IMG/VR virus record: IMGVR_UViG_3300031976_000422
Location: 1 to 28,531 of that record
Direction: 5' to 3' (one strand)
Source: a virus
DNA length: 28,531 bases
Both the position numbers and the translations under genes were made by a program. Below the pieces are notes generated by a model. The model saw nothing but the letters and a program-made list of their open reading frames with translations. It was not told the DNA's origin and did no database searches. How positions within the stretch are numbered: position 1 is the first letter of the stretch; every line of letters starts with the position of its first letter. This document shows, piece by piece, positions 6,626 through 13,863 of the stretch.

Positions 6626-6782
6626 TATCTTCTTTCATATTATATGGAACATGAGATACATCTTCCCAAACATCGTAATTAATTTTATCTTTGTATTCTT
6701 CAAGTTTATTTTTATACTTGTATTTTTCTGGCACTTTGCCCCAACCTATTTCTTTGTCCCACTGTGATTGAGTATATTTCAT
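6561..6782 (-). CDS. Uncharacterised charged protein, 73 aa
   Basis: The start ATG shares bases with the lysozyme stop (TGATG), so it is probably coupled. The protein is charged, with many Lys, Glu, Asp and Trp residues (KYTQSQWDKEIGWGKVPEKYKYKNKLEEYKD). Its last 65 nt overlap the next gene in another frame. No family is recognised. Confidence 0.65.
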   Translation of the reverse strand: MKYTQSQWDKEIGWGKVPEKYKYKNKLEEYKDKINYDVWEDVSHVPYNMKEDNDELQSHTSETTRTYNRNDKS

Positions 6783-7222
6783 CACACATTTCTCATGCGT
6801 TCCACTAATCGCTCTGCACGATTTGTCACTTGGCGATACCACGCACTATCAACCATCTCATCGGCAGCTGCGTTCCAATCTCTGGCATCTACACCACGTT
6901 TCATTCCTTTGAACTTACTCAAACGAGGGCGACCCATGTTGAACATCATATTCGCAACTATTTGTTGAACTTCTTCTGGCAAATCATCAAAGTTTTCGTA
7001 TAGGATGTTGCAGTCTCGCAAGACGTTTTCGCAATCCTGCTCGAAGGCCTCAATGACTCTGGACTCACTGATTGAAGTCCCGAGCTCAGAGCCGTGCTCT
7101 GGGTCTGACTCAAGTACCAGATGGCCCACACCAAAAGTAGCATAACCAAGATGATCATTGTATATTTCATACTTAACACCCTCATCTAATTCTAGCTGTT
7201 TGCGTAACTTATCTACATCCAT
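6782..7222 (-). CDS. T4-type lysozyme (GH24 endolysin)
   Basis: A muramidase that cuts the MurNAc-GlcNAc bond in peptidoglycan. The T4 lysozyme triad is present: Glu14 (LELDEG), Asp23 (IYNDHLG) and Thr29 (GYATFGVGHL). The C-terminal lobe motif MMFNMGRPRLSKFKGM ... WYRQVTNRAERLVERMR matches T4 (VFQMGETGVAGF ... WYNQTPNRAKRVITTFR). It has no signal peptide, so release would need a holin. It overlaps phoH by one base and the 73-aa gene by a TGATG. Confidence 0.93.
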   Translation of the reverse strand: MDVDKLRKQLELDEGVKYEIYNDHLGYATFGVGHLVLESDPEHGSELGTSISESRVIEAFEQDCENVLRDCNILYENFDDLPEEVQQIVANMMFNMGRPRLSKFKGMKRGVDARDWNAAADEMVDSAWYRQVTNRAERLVERMRNV

Positions 7223-7932
7223 TATTCAATTCCTATTCCTAGTTTGGTCTTGTTAATAAGATAACTACGAACAAAACCAGAGCGAACAATGTCGCCTATG
7301 GTAAATTCTGTACAACTAAATTCTTCCATCTCTTCCAAGATACGTAGAAAGTCGTGTAATCCATTTTTCTCATTTGTCTTTTGTAAATCAGACTGACCAA
7401 AATCACCGCAAAATACAATCTTAGAATCCTGACCAACTCTTGTGATGATTGTATCTAGCTCATGAAAATTCATATTCTGACACTCATCCACAATAATAAT
7501 ACTATTGTCAAATGTCAATCCTCGTAGGAATGAAGTTGACAGAAAATATAATGATCCCTGTGCTTTTAATTTGTCGTATAAAGAGTTAAACTGCTGTTCG
7601 TTATTCATTTCAAACATGAACTGTACCATGTTTTGATAAGGTACTTGATATAGTGCAGACTTATCTTCTTCATCGCCTGGCAGAAAACCAATCTCTCTAG
7701 TAGGAATAAGAGAGCGAACTAACACAACTCTATCATATTTTGTTTTTAAGTCAAAAATATCTTGTAGTGCTAGATACAATGATACAAAAGTTTTACCTGT
7801 ACCAGCACAACCAAATAGAAATTGGTTCTTTTCTTTCTTCCAAGATGAAAAAACCTGTTTTTGATTGTCAGTAATTGGTTTAATAGTAACTAAACTATTG
7901 TGATTAATTTCTTTATTTTTCTTTGCTGCCAT
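7222..7932 (-). CDS. phoH: PhoH-like ATPase
   Basis: A P-loop NTPase of the PhoH family, widespread in marine phages and often used as a marker gene. Walker A is GCAGTGKT (41-48), Walker B IIIVDE (145-150) with the family CQN, and the sensor GDFGQ is at 176-180. At 236 aa it is the short phage form without extra RNA-binding domains. The exact role is unresolved; RNA metabolism has been proposed. A strong hairpin and a small leader frame lie directly upstream. Confidence 0.95.
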   Translation of the reverse strand: MAAKKNKEINHNSLVTIKPITDNQKQVFSSWKKEKNQFLFGCAGTGKTFVSLYLALQDIFDLKTKYDRVVLVRSLIPTREIGFLPGDEEDKSALYQVPYQNMVQFMFEMNNEQQFNSLYDKLKAQGSLYFLSTSFLRGLTFDNSIIIVDECQNMNFHELDTIITRVGQDSKIVFCGDFGQSDLQKTNEKNGLHDFLRILEEMEEFSCTEFTIGDIVRSGFVRSYLINKTKLGIGIE

Positions 7933-7955
7933 GATATATCCTATTTAAAATGGGT

Positions 7956-7991
7956 GGGGAGTGCTAATTGAAGCGCTCTATAACACTCCCC
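7956..7991 (-). promoter_or_regulatory. Strong hairpin in the phoH leader
   Basis: GGGGAGTG and CACTCCCC form a perfect 8-bp GC-rich stem with a 20-nt loop that holds AGCGCT. The phoH ATG is 24 nt downstream. ACCCATTTT follows the stem, so it could be a weak terminator, an attenuator or an RNA end-protecting structure. The stop codon of the 31-aa leader frame lies just inside it. Confidence 0.6.
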
Positions 7992-8073
7992 TTGGTGCAT
8001 AGGCGGATTGACTTCCCAGCTTACATAGATACTGTGCATCTAATGCTGAAGTTTGATGTCTCGCCCGCACCAT
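7978..8073 (-). CDS. Possible leader peptide, 31 aa
   Basis: A short frame starts MVRARHQTSALDAQYLCKLG and ends YAPRGVL. It begins just after the stop of the 106-aa gene and stops inside the 5' region of the phoH hairpin. The composition (Arg, Ala, Gln, Gly) is unlike the Lys/Asn-rich neighbours. No ribosome binding site is clear, so translation is uncertain. Confidence 0.45.
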   Translation of the reverse strand: MVRARHQTSALDAQYLCKLGSQSAYAPRGVL

Positions 8074-8075
8074 AA

Positions 8076-8396
8076 TTATTTAGTAACTAATGGGTTCTTT
8101 TTCTGATGTTTTCTAACCACTTCCTTAGCCTTTAATTTCTTATGAGATTCACCAGTTTTGTATCTATCACCCAAATGAGAATTAGGATGAGCAGATGCAA
8201 TTTGACTCATACGTTCTTTCCATCCTTCATCATTCTTAGGCCCAACACCCATAATGTGATCTCCTGTGTAAGCAAACATTACAGGGACTTGTGTAATATT
8301 AGAATGTGATTTTAAGTATGTTTCTCTCTCACTGAAAGACATAAATTCATCAAACACTTTACCTGTATTTGTATCTTTAAATTTATACGTTGGCAT
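8076..8396 (-). CDS. Conserved phage protein, 106 aa (FmdB-like N-terminus)
   Basis: The opening MPTYKFKDTNTGKVFDEFMSFSERETYL resembles the start of FmdB/zinc-ribbon proteins, but no cysteine is present, so no zinc ribbon can form. The second half (ASAHPNSHLGDRYKTGESHKK ... VVRKHQKKNPL) is basic and of a type I associate with T4-like marine phages. Function is unknown. Confidence 0.75.
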   Translation of the reverse strand: MPTYKFKDTNTGKVFDEFMSFSERETYLKSHSNITQVPVMFAYTGDHIMGVGPKNDEGWKERMSQIASAHPNSHLGDRYKTGESHKKLKAKEVVRKHQKKNPLVTK

Positions 8397-8423
8397 TATA
8401 TTGTAGTTCCTTTATGAACACAG

Positions 8424-8621
8424 TTATTTAAAAAGTTCCATTTGTTTATCTTTGACATATTGCAATTCTATTATACGATTGTAAGCGTTTTGCAATTGTT
8501 CTTGAAGTTCTTTTACATTATTACGAAGTATTACATTTTCTTCTAATAAATTTAAAGATTTATCTGTTTTAGATTCTTGCATCATTCTAAGTATGTAGTT
8601 CGACCGGCTTTCCCTCTGCAT
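8424..8621 (-). CDS. Coiled-coil protein, 65 aa
   Basis: Most of the protein is one helix with heptad leucines (LNLLEENVILRNNVKELQEQLQNAYNRIIEL). AGGAG six bases before ATG 8621 supports this start, which overlaps the previous gene by 35 nt. An internal ATG at 8585 would avoid the overlap but has no ribosome binding site. Function is unknown. Confidence 0.6.
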   Translation of the reverse strand: MQRESRSNYILRMMQESKTDKSLNLLEENVILRNNVKELQEQLQNAYNRIIELQYVKDKQMELFK

Positions 8622-9111
8622 TTGTTTCTCCTAAAAACCATGCTGGTGTTTCACGTTTAGACCACTTTGCAAAACCAGACTTCTCTCTTATATAGTATTT
8701 CTGATATGCAAGTACTGTATCCTCACCCTTACATTCTTCTGGCATACATTGTGGTGGATCAGTAAATTTGCCCCCATAAGGAATGTTGTTAGGAGTACGA
8801 GCAAGACATTCTTTCAATCTTTCAGTCGCATGGGTTTTACCATAACGATGCGTGTACTCTCGCATGAGAGCAGTCATGTGTCTCCATAACCAAATGTAAT
8901 TTTGAACACTAGAACGAGTCCAAATAGTACTTGGATGGTTCTTGTGAGCCATCTTGTACATACCTTTGGAGTCTGCAATATCATCACCATCAAGAACACG
9001 GTGTGTACTACATAACATCTGAGCAGACTCAAGTATCATCTTCACAACGTGCTTATCACAACTCATTTGAGCTGCAATTATAGGGTCTTTATCAAGGTAG
9101 AAGATGTTCAT
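8587..9111 (-). CDS. Conserved phage protein with CDKHVVKM motif, 174 aa
   Basis: The N-terminus MNIFYLDKDPIIAAQMSCDKHVVKMILESAQ, followed by STHRVLDG, is a pattern I associate with an uncharacterised family in marine phages. Conserved-looking His, Asp and Cys residues (CDKH, AHKNHPSTIW, Cys in PPQCMPEEC) suggest a metal site or an enzyme. The end KWSKRETPAWFLGE is also typical. No activity can be assigned. It overlaps its upstream neighbour by one base. Confidence 0.75.
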   Translation of the reverse strand: MNIFYLDKDPIIAAQMSCDKHVVKMILESAQMLCSTHRVLDGDDIADSKGMYKMAHKNHPSTIWTRSSVQNYIWLWRHMTALMREYTHRYGKTHATERLKECLARTPNNIPYGGKFTDPPQCMPEECKGEDTVLAYQKYYIREKSGFAKWSKRETPAWFLGETNAEGKPVELHT

Positions 9112-9692
9112 TACATATAATCTCTAACATATTCTGATGCAATTTGAACAGGCATTTCACCAACTAATTCACTTACCATTTCATAAAATTCTGGTTTAAT
9201 GTTAGCTTTACCATAATTTGTGTTAATAAGATTTCTATTCCTTTTTGCTACAACTGCTTGAGCAATCTGTATCGCAACAAAGGCAGGATTTCTATTTGCA
9301 AAGTTAAGTTTAGGGTGTTCACCTATAACAATTTTTCCATTCTCATCTCTACCCATAAAATTTAATTCGCCAAGTTGTAGTCTGTCTGGATGCTTTGTAC
9401 CATCTGGCCTAGGACTAGTACAACCATTGCCGCCCCTTTCCCGATCACAAACTGACGTTAAATAATTACTTCGGCCACATTGTATTTCTTTAAAATAATA
9501 TTCACCGCCTTTGTTAGAACCTTCTATTGAATAATCATCGGCATCACAACAAACCCAATAGTCTATTTCTTTTTTGTTACAATCCCACAATTTCCAACCA
9601 TCTTCTGCTTTACCAGTATTTTCCCAATCACCGTCAAAATCTGAATTATCATCTTCTTCAACGTATTGTAACATTTCTCTTGATATTTTCAT
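9111..9692 (-). CDS. Uncharacterised acidic, cysteine-containing protein, 193 aa
   Basis: Six cysteines lie in the first half (LWDCNKK, WVCCDADD, IQCGRS, SVCDRERGGNGCTS). They may bind metal or form disulfides. The second half has NPAFVAIQIAQAVVAKRNRNLINTNYG. The start overlaps the end of the 75-aa gene. No family is recognised. Confidence 0.7.
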   Translation of the reverse strand: MKISREMLQYVEEDDNSDFDGDWENTGKAEDGWKLWDCNKKEIDYWVCCDADDYSIEGSNKGGEYYFKEIQCGRSNYLTSVCDRERGGNGCTSPRPDGTKHPDRLQLGELNFMGRDENGKIVIGEHPKLNFANRNPAFVAIQIAQAVVAKRNRNLINTNYGKANIKPEFYEMVSELVGEMPVQIASEYVRDYM

Positions 9693-9916
9693 CGATTAAA
9701 TTCTCCATATCCCATCACAAAATTTTCTGCACAATCTTCAGCATATCGTTCATTGTGATTTTCCATACAACGCATTTCTGAACGACCTAACATTTCCATA
9801 TCCACATAATACTTTTTTTGTATGTCATCCCAAAGAACTTTAGCAGTTCTATCTTTGTATTCTTCAGAACCCATATAAGTTGATAATTCTTTGTAGTAAC
9901 GACCATTTACAATCAT
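9689..9916 (-). CDS. Uncharacterised protein, 75 aa
   Basis: It starts MIVNGRYYKELSTYMGSEEYKDRTAKVLWDD and ends AEDCAENFVMGYGEFNR. It is acidic with two cysteines. It overlaps its neighbours by four bases on both sides, which supports translation. No family is recognised. Confidence 0.7.
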   Translation of the reverse strand: MIVNGRYYKELSTYMGSEEYKDRTAKVLWDDIQKKYYVDMEMLGRSEMRCMENHNERYAEDCAENFVMGYGEFNR

Positions 9917-10467
9917 TTAACTGGCCCTCCTTTTTGTCCAATTTCCCAACGATAGAATATATGATCTTCAATTTCAACAGTCCTAGTTTTAGTTTCTGCC
10001 CATGCAGGGTTAACATAATCAGCGTGGTAGTGTGTAGCTCCATCTGTAATATCTATGAAGTTAATAGTATTATACACTATAGACTTAGCAATTGTCAATA
10101 ACCTTTGATAAGTTTTTTTATCTCTTGGTTCATCACCTCTACCATCACAATACCAAGAAAACTGACAACGATGTTTTACAGGATAGAAGGTAGCATCATT
10201 AGGATCAGGAGTTTGTCGAGTCTTCCAACTCTCTCTTGTCGGGCCTTGATATATAACTCCACAAATTGTATTGGGAAATCTTTTATCCTTAACTCTGTTG
10301 AAAACAACAGAAGACACGCCAAGAAGTCCAGCACTACCTTGACCTCTGGCTTCATGATACATATTAAGTGCAAGACATTCTACAGATGCACTTTTATCTT
10401 CTGGTATATCAGTAATTACTGGAGTGAATATCATCATTCCTACTGAAACTAATTCTGTTAGATTCAT
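9913..10467 (-). CDS. SleB/CwlJ-type cell-wall hydrolase
   Basis: Belongs to the Hydrolase_2 (SleB) family of lytic transglycosylase-like enzymes. Visible motifs are ECLALNMYHEARGQ with catalytic Glu39, GVSSVVFNRVKDKRFPNTICGVIYQ, CQFSWYCDG, and the C-terminal ATHYHADYVNPAW. The first 20 residues (MNLTELVSVGMMIFTPVITD) are hydrophobic and could be a signal-arrest segment or a poor signal peptide. It is the second peptidoglycan hydrolase in the window besides the GH24 lysozyme. Two tiny membrane proteins are encoded directly upstream. Confidence 0.87.
   Translation of the reverse strand: MNLTELVSVGMMIFTPVITDIPEDKSASVECLALNMYHEARGQGSAGLLGVSSVVFNRVKDKRFPNTICGVIYQGPTRESWKTRQTPDPNDATFYPVKHRCQFSWYCDGRGDEPRDKKTYQRLLTIAKSIVYNTINFIDITDGATHYHADYVNPAWAETKTRTVEIEDHIFYRWEIGQKGGPVK
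10069..10098 (-). promoter_or_regulatory. Consensus sigma70 promoter inside the SleB gene
   Basis: TTGACA (10098-10093) and TATAAT (10074-10069), both perfect consensus hexamers, are separated by 18 nt. The site lies within the hydrolase coding region and would drive the downstream block of small genes from 9916 on. Confidence 0.6.
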
Positions 10468-10468
10468 T

Positions 10469-10555
10469 TTAGGCCACCATCCACATAAAAAACCATATGG
10501 TAAATACTAAAATTCCAAAAATAAACATTAGTAATTCATCATCAATATTTTTCAT
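10469..10555 (-). CDS. Single-span membrane microprotein, 28 aa
   Basis: It reads MKNIDDELLMFIFGILVFTI and ends WFFMWMVA. A short acidic N-terminus is followed by one hydrophobic helix covering almost all of the rest. It sits between the 24-aa membrane peptide and the SleB hydrolase gene. Size and placement suggest a small membrane-acting peptide; a holin role is only a guess. Confidence 0.6.
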   Translation of the reverse strand: MKNIDDELLMFIFGILVFTIWFFMWMVA

Positions 10556-10556
10556 T

Positions 10557-10631
10557 TTAGAACGCTACTAATGCAGCATAACCCATTCCAAAAATAAGAA
10601 CAATACCTATTGTACTTTTAATCGTTTCCAT
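10557..10631 (-). CDS. Single-span membrane microprotein, 24 aa
   Basis: It reads METIKSTIGIVLIFGMGYAA and ends LVAF. One hydrophobic helix follows a short polar start. It ends 2 nt before the 28-aa frame and begins 2 nt after the 114-aa gene. The gap-free packing of both frames favours them being real. Confidence 0.55.
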   Translation of the reverse strand: METIKSTIGIVLIFGMGYAALVAF

Positions 10632-10632
10632 A

Positions 10633-10977
10633 TCAGGCTCCTGTCCAACGAATTTCATAACCACCGTCAAAGACGTTTCCACGAGCAAAGTTCCTAGCAG
10701 GAGCATTGTAACCAGCTGGTTTTAGAATGTCACCTTTTTTGAACTTCTTGTCGTTATCGACTGCAACGATAAAAGCAGATACACTTTTATTTGTAACAAT
10801 CTTAACATATTTCTTATTGTAAGAAACACTGAAACCATCAGCATACTCATCCCACATCTTTAGAGCAATTTCACAACCTTTATCACTCCACTCACCGTAG
10901 TCGGCAATCATTGCCCTTTTCATGGCTTCAACACCTTCAATGATATTCGTGGTTTTTTCTTTCACATAAACAGCCAT
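10633..10977 (-). CDS. Uncharacterised protein, 114 aa
   Basis: A soluble basic protein (VYVKEKTTNIIEGVEAMKRAM ... GFSVSYNKKYVKIVTNKSVSAFIVAVDNDKKFKKGDILKPAGYNAPARNFARGN). The middle looks like a small beta-rich fold. It overlaps the 76-aa gene by one base and shares its promoter at 11239-11267. No family is recognised. Confidence 0.72.
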   Translation of the reverse strand: MAVYVKEKTTNIIEGVEAMKRAMIADYGEWSDKGCEIALKMWDEYADGFSVSYNKKYVKIVTNKSVSAFIVAVDNDKKFKKGDILKPAGYNAPARNFARGNVFDGGYEIRWTGA

Positions 10978-11207
10978 TATACTAACTCCAAAGCACGTTT
11001 CAACAATAACATTGCACCATCATCGGTTTCAAAACCATCTTCTGATGCAAAATCCATAGAAGAATCACCCATCATGGTTTCTGCAATTCCACAAGTTTTC
11101 AAGGTATATGCAACACCTTTTGCAGTCTTCGACCATCCTTTAAGGTTTCCATAGTTTCCGGCATACATTTTTAATCCACCGTTATAAGCACTTACATGAG
11201 TAATCAT
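10977..11207 (-). CDS. Uncharacterised protein, 76 aa
   Basis: It reads MITHVSAYNGGLKMYAGNYG followed by a Met/Asp-rich second half (ETMMGDSSMDFASEDGFETDDG). It is the first gene after a strong sigma70-like promoter, so it is probably made early. No family is recognised. Confidence 0.7.
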   Translation of the reverse strand: MITHVSAYNGGLKMYAGNYGNLKGWSKTAKGVAYTLKTCGIAETMMGDSSMDFASEDGFETDDGAMLLLKRALELV

Positions 11208-11238
11208 TGTTTTCTCTCTCTCTCTTGATTATATTATT

Positions 11239-11267
11239 AGTATATCATACAAAATAAGGTTTGTCAA
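11239..11267 (-). promoter_or_regulatory. sigma70-like promoter
   Basis: TTGACA at 11267-11262, 17-nt spacer, TATACT at 11244-11239. The leader carries AATCAAGAGAGAGAG, which is also the ribosome binding region of the next gene and resembles the leader of the 61-aa gene upstream. Confidence 0.8.
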
Positions 11268-11296
11268 CCATTAATTTCACTTTTTTTGAAATTAAT

Positions 11297-11482
11297 TTAG
11301 GCGTAAGCCGCACTTCTCCAACTCTCTGTGTATGCCCAATACAAATCAGTAACATACTCTACATCCACAACAACATATTTTGCACTAACTTGAGAAATAA
11401 CATCCTCAAGGGTTTCTGCACCATCTTCTATTATGGATAGAACCACATTTTCTAGTTCAACTAAATTTTCTGTTACACTCAT
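11297..11482 (-). CDS. Small acidic protein, 61 aa
   Basis: Strongly acidic (MSVTENLVELENVVLSIIEDGAETLEDVISQ ...) with an aromatic end (YVTDLYWAYTESWRSAAYA). It has its own promoter and a GAGAGAGG ribosome binding site. A small acidic early protein could be a DNA mimic or an inhibitor of a host protein, but this is a guess. No family is recognised. Confidence 0.68.
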   Translation of the reverse strand: MSVTENLVELENVVLSIIEDGAETLEDVISQVSAKYVVVDVEYVTDLYWAYTESWRSAAYA

Positions 11483-11512
11483 AACGAATCCTCTCTCTTT
11501 TGATTATGTCTT

Positions 11513-11541
11513 ATCATACCATGTTCAGAAGGATTTGTCAA
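11513..11541 (-). promoter_or_regulatory. sigma70-like promoter
   Basis: TTGACA at 11541-11536, 17-nt spacer, TATGAT at 11518-11513. The spacer CTTCTGAACATGG resembles that of the promoter at 15288-15316. Confidence 0.8.
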
Positions 11542-11569
11542 CAAGAAAATGCACTTTTTTGAAAGAAAA

Positions 11570-12043
11570 TTAACGAGTTGCCTGACGATGAGCTTGTGGA
11601 TAACCTTCAATTTTCATATATTTTTCATCCCAATCAAATGCTTCTTTGACTACATTATCAGAAAGGCCTTTGTATTTACGATGCAATTCTTTATTCTTTG
11701 CAGCAACAAGCACCTCAGCATCAGTCTGATGCAACCCTTCTAGTAACTGAACGAACATACTTTCACGCTTACTCTGGTTCAAATCTGCATTACCACCTTC
11801 TAAATAATGAAATAACTTTCGTGCTTCAGCATGAAGGTTAGTATGTTCTGTACCTTCTGGAGCATCGTTCTTTTCATAAGGAACTTCACCGTCTGGAAGA
11901 GCCCATTTGATTTCAGGGTCAAAAGATGATTTGATTACCATGCGTAATGCATCAGAGTCATAATGCTTTAGAAAAGAAACCTTTTCTTTTTTTGTTTTAA
12001 TCTTAGAAACTTTTTCTAAGATTTCAGATATTAGTAAGTCCAT
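11570..12043 (-). CDS. DUF6433 family protein
   Basis: A 157-aa protein matching a family conserved in T4-like marine phages (DUF6433): LKHYDSDALRMVIKSSFDPEIKWALPDGEVPYEKNDAPEGTEHTNLHAEARKLFHYLEGG, then KRESMFVQLLEGLHQTDAEVLVAAKNKEL. Function is unknown. It ends just before the promoter at 11513-11541 and follows RNase H without a gap, so it may belong to the replication block. Confidence 0.82.
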   Translation of the reverse strand: MDLLISEILEKVSKIKTKKEKVSFLKHYDSDALRMVIKSSFDPEIKWALPDGEVPYEKNDAPEGTEHTNLHAEARKLFHYLEGGNADLNQSKRESMFVQLLEGLHQTDAEVLVAAKNKELHRKYKGLSDNVVKEAFDWDEKYMKIEGYPQAHRQATR

Positions 12044-12044
12044 G

Positions 12045-12908
12045 TCAAAATTCTCCTATGGATTCTATGAGATTCTTCAATCTCTTCTTTGTAAAATAAT
12101 TTAGTAGTTTGCTACGATCACCTTCTGGAGATTCTTGATATGCTTTCAAACAAGACATAAAAATTTCTTCTGGTGCTTTAGACAAATCTATCAACTGTTG
12201 ATTTCTTTGAAAATTACGTTTCACTTCACCATCTGGTATAGCCATCTCTACAGGCATTAGAATTTCACCTGTCCATTCTGCAATCTTCTTTTTACTCAAA
12301 GGTTTTTGTCGTATTCCATCAACAAATGTATTGTCTGGTGATAATACATTTGGAACTCCATCACTTGTATCACCTTTGAGAATGTGTTCATCCAAATATT
12401 TGTAGGGATCATGGCCGTTAATCATTTTTTTAGTGATAGGACTGTATTGAGATACATTACTAAATCTATGTAACTGAATAAAGTCTTTGTCTCCAGAAAG
12501 AATTAATGTCTTTCCATTGTCGTATTCAAGTTCAAGGCACAATGCAGCGATTACATCATCTGCCTCTGCACCATATACCTCAACGTGTTTGTATGGGAAA
12601 ACATCTTTTAGTTCTTGTTTAATCTCATTGAGACAACCAAATATTGCATCCCAATCTAGATTAGAACTTTCTCTACTCTTTTTACGACTAGCCTTGTAGT
12701 TTGGAAAGTGATCACGCCTCCAGTAGTGACGAGAATCAAAACAGAGAACTAACTCTCCAAACTCTTGTTTAAATTTACTACGATACATTCTTAGAGAATT
12801 AAGTATCATGTGACGTACCATACTCTCATCTGGTTTGGTAGTCTTATTCATATTCAGATGCATCATCATACTGGCTAATGATATCTGACTTATATCAACT
12901 AAAATCAT
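12045..12908 (-). CDS. rnh: RNase H / 5'-3' exonuclease (T4 rnh-like)
   Basis: T4 RNase H removes RNA primers from lagging-strand fragments and belongs to the FEN1/5'-nuclease family. The metal-binding acids are all visible: Asp5 (LVDISQ), Asp58 (CFDSRHYWRRDHFPNYKASR), Glu115, Asp117 and Asp118 (YGAEADDVIAA), Asp140 and Asp142 (LSGDKDFIQL), Asp180 and Asp183 (KGDTSDGVPN). Length 287 aa is near T4 (305). It overlaps its upstream neighbour by 4 nt (ATGA). Confidence 0.93.
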   Translation of the reverse strand: MILVDISQISLASMMMHLNMNKTTKPDESMVRHMILNSLRMYRSKFKQEFGELVLCFDSRHYWRRDHFPNYKASRKKSRESSNLDWDAIFGCLNEIKQELKDVFPYKHVEVYGAEADDVIAALCLELEYDNGKTLILSGDKDFIQLHRFSNVSQYSPITKKMINGHDPYKYLDEHILKGDTSDGVPNVLSPDNTFVDGIRQKPLSKKKIAEWTGEILMPVEMAIPDGEVKRNFQRNQQLIDLSKAPEEIFMSCLKAYQESPEGDRSKLLNYFTKKRLKNLIESIGEF

Positions 12909-13276
12909 GCTGGGTTTTTATCCTCACTCTTTAAGAAATTTATTACACTTTCTACTTTACTATAATCTATATAAAAATGTTTTTCATCGTTATTATATTC
13001 AGTTCCACACAAAAGAGATACAACTTCTTGAAATGGATGCTCTATACTATAGTTATAATAAGTTGCTCCCTTTAATAACTCTGTTAAAAATAGGATATAT
13101 CTAATACTTTCATCACTAGGATCATCTGGTGCAATACCACTCTCTACAAGGTTTTGTAAAACAGAAATCGTACAATCACTTACTATACGATCACACTCAG
13201 CAAGCACTTTGGCTGCTTCGAGTTCTTCTGATGTTGAGTTCTTAGCCCAAGGGCCAGTTATGATCTCAGCGGTCAT
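12905..13276 (-). CDS. Uncharacterised protein, 123 aa
   Basis: An acidic, probably helical protein (EELEAAKVLAECDRIVSDCTISVLQNLVESGI, then SIRYILFLTELLKGATYYNYSIEHPFQEVVSLL). It lies between the 196-aa basic protein and RNase H, overlapping both. Proteins of this kind are common next to rnh in marine T4-like phages. Function is unknown. Confidence 0.75.
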   Translation of the reverse strand: MTAEIITGPWAKNSTSEELEAAKVLAECDRIVSDCTISVLQNLVESGIAPDDPSDESIRYILFLTELLKGATYYNYSIEHPFQEVVSLLCGTEYNNDEKHFYIDYSKVESVINFLKSEDKNPA

Positions 13277-13863
13277 TTTTTACTCTTTCTTTTTTTCTTT
13301 TTTGTTGGTTCTTCAAATATACCATGATCTTCGTTATACATCTCTTGTGTATATTTACACCCCATGTCTGGATAAAATACACCTATATCTCTTTTAGGAT
13401 TGCCCTTATCATCATACGCAAGTGCTACACATCTTCTAGTAGTTTTATGTTCCATATACTCACCATAGAAACTATCTATATAATCTCCATCTCGTAAATA
13501 TTTAACAAGATTACGAACATATCCTTCATGAGTAGATTGTTTTGCATATGCACCACTAACACCCTGTTTTGCTGACCTTCTTTCAGATGCAGCAAGTTCT
13601 TTTTGTGTCTTGATCCACTTTCTAACTTTCTTTGGATGAGCACGATGGTCTTCTGGAAGATTGCGTAAACTCTCATGAATATTTGATTGGCCATAATCTG
13701 GATTTTTTGCAGCACGAGCCTCTCTTGCTTTCTCAAGACGAGCAGATGCGGCTTGTTTCTGTTCCTCAGTCATAGGTTTACGTGGTTTACGAACCTTTTT
13801 TCTTTTAGGTTCTACCCATTTACTATTATCAGTAGTCGCTTTAATCTTTTTACCTTTAACCAT
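13273..13863 (-). CDS. Basic protein, 196 aa
   Basis: Both ends are rich in Lys and Arg (VEPKRKKVRKPRKPMTEEQ and EEPTKKKKRKSKK), which suggests nucleic acid binding. The middle has a helical Lys/Ala/Glu/Arg segment (KQAASARLEKAREARAAKNP) and a compact C-terminal part (YVRNLVKYLRDGDYIDSFYGE ... CVALAYDDKGNPKRDIGVFYPDMG). The function is not recognised. It overlaps both neighbours by a few bases. Confidence 0.75.
   Translation of the reverse strand: MVKGKKIKATTDNSKWVEPKRKKVRKPRKPMTEEQKQAASARLEKAREARAAKNPDYGQSNIHESLRNLPEDHRAHPKKVRKWIKTQKELAASERRSAKQGVSGAYAKQSTHEGYVRNLVKYLRDGDYIDSFYGEYMEHKTTRRCVALAYDDKGNPKRDIGVFYPDMGCKYTQEMYNEDHGIFEEPTKKKKRKSKK

Noticed and set aside
7480-7520. TTGACA with TATTGT 17 nt away inside phoH
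   Set aside because: It lies in the Walker B codons (IIIVDECQN), the -10 is weak, and no small-gene group starts downstream.
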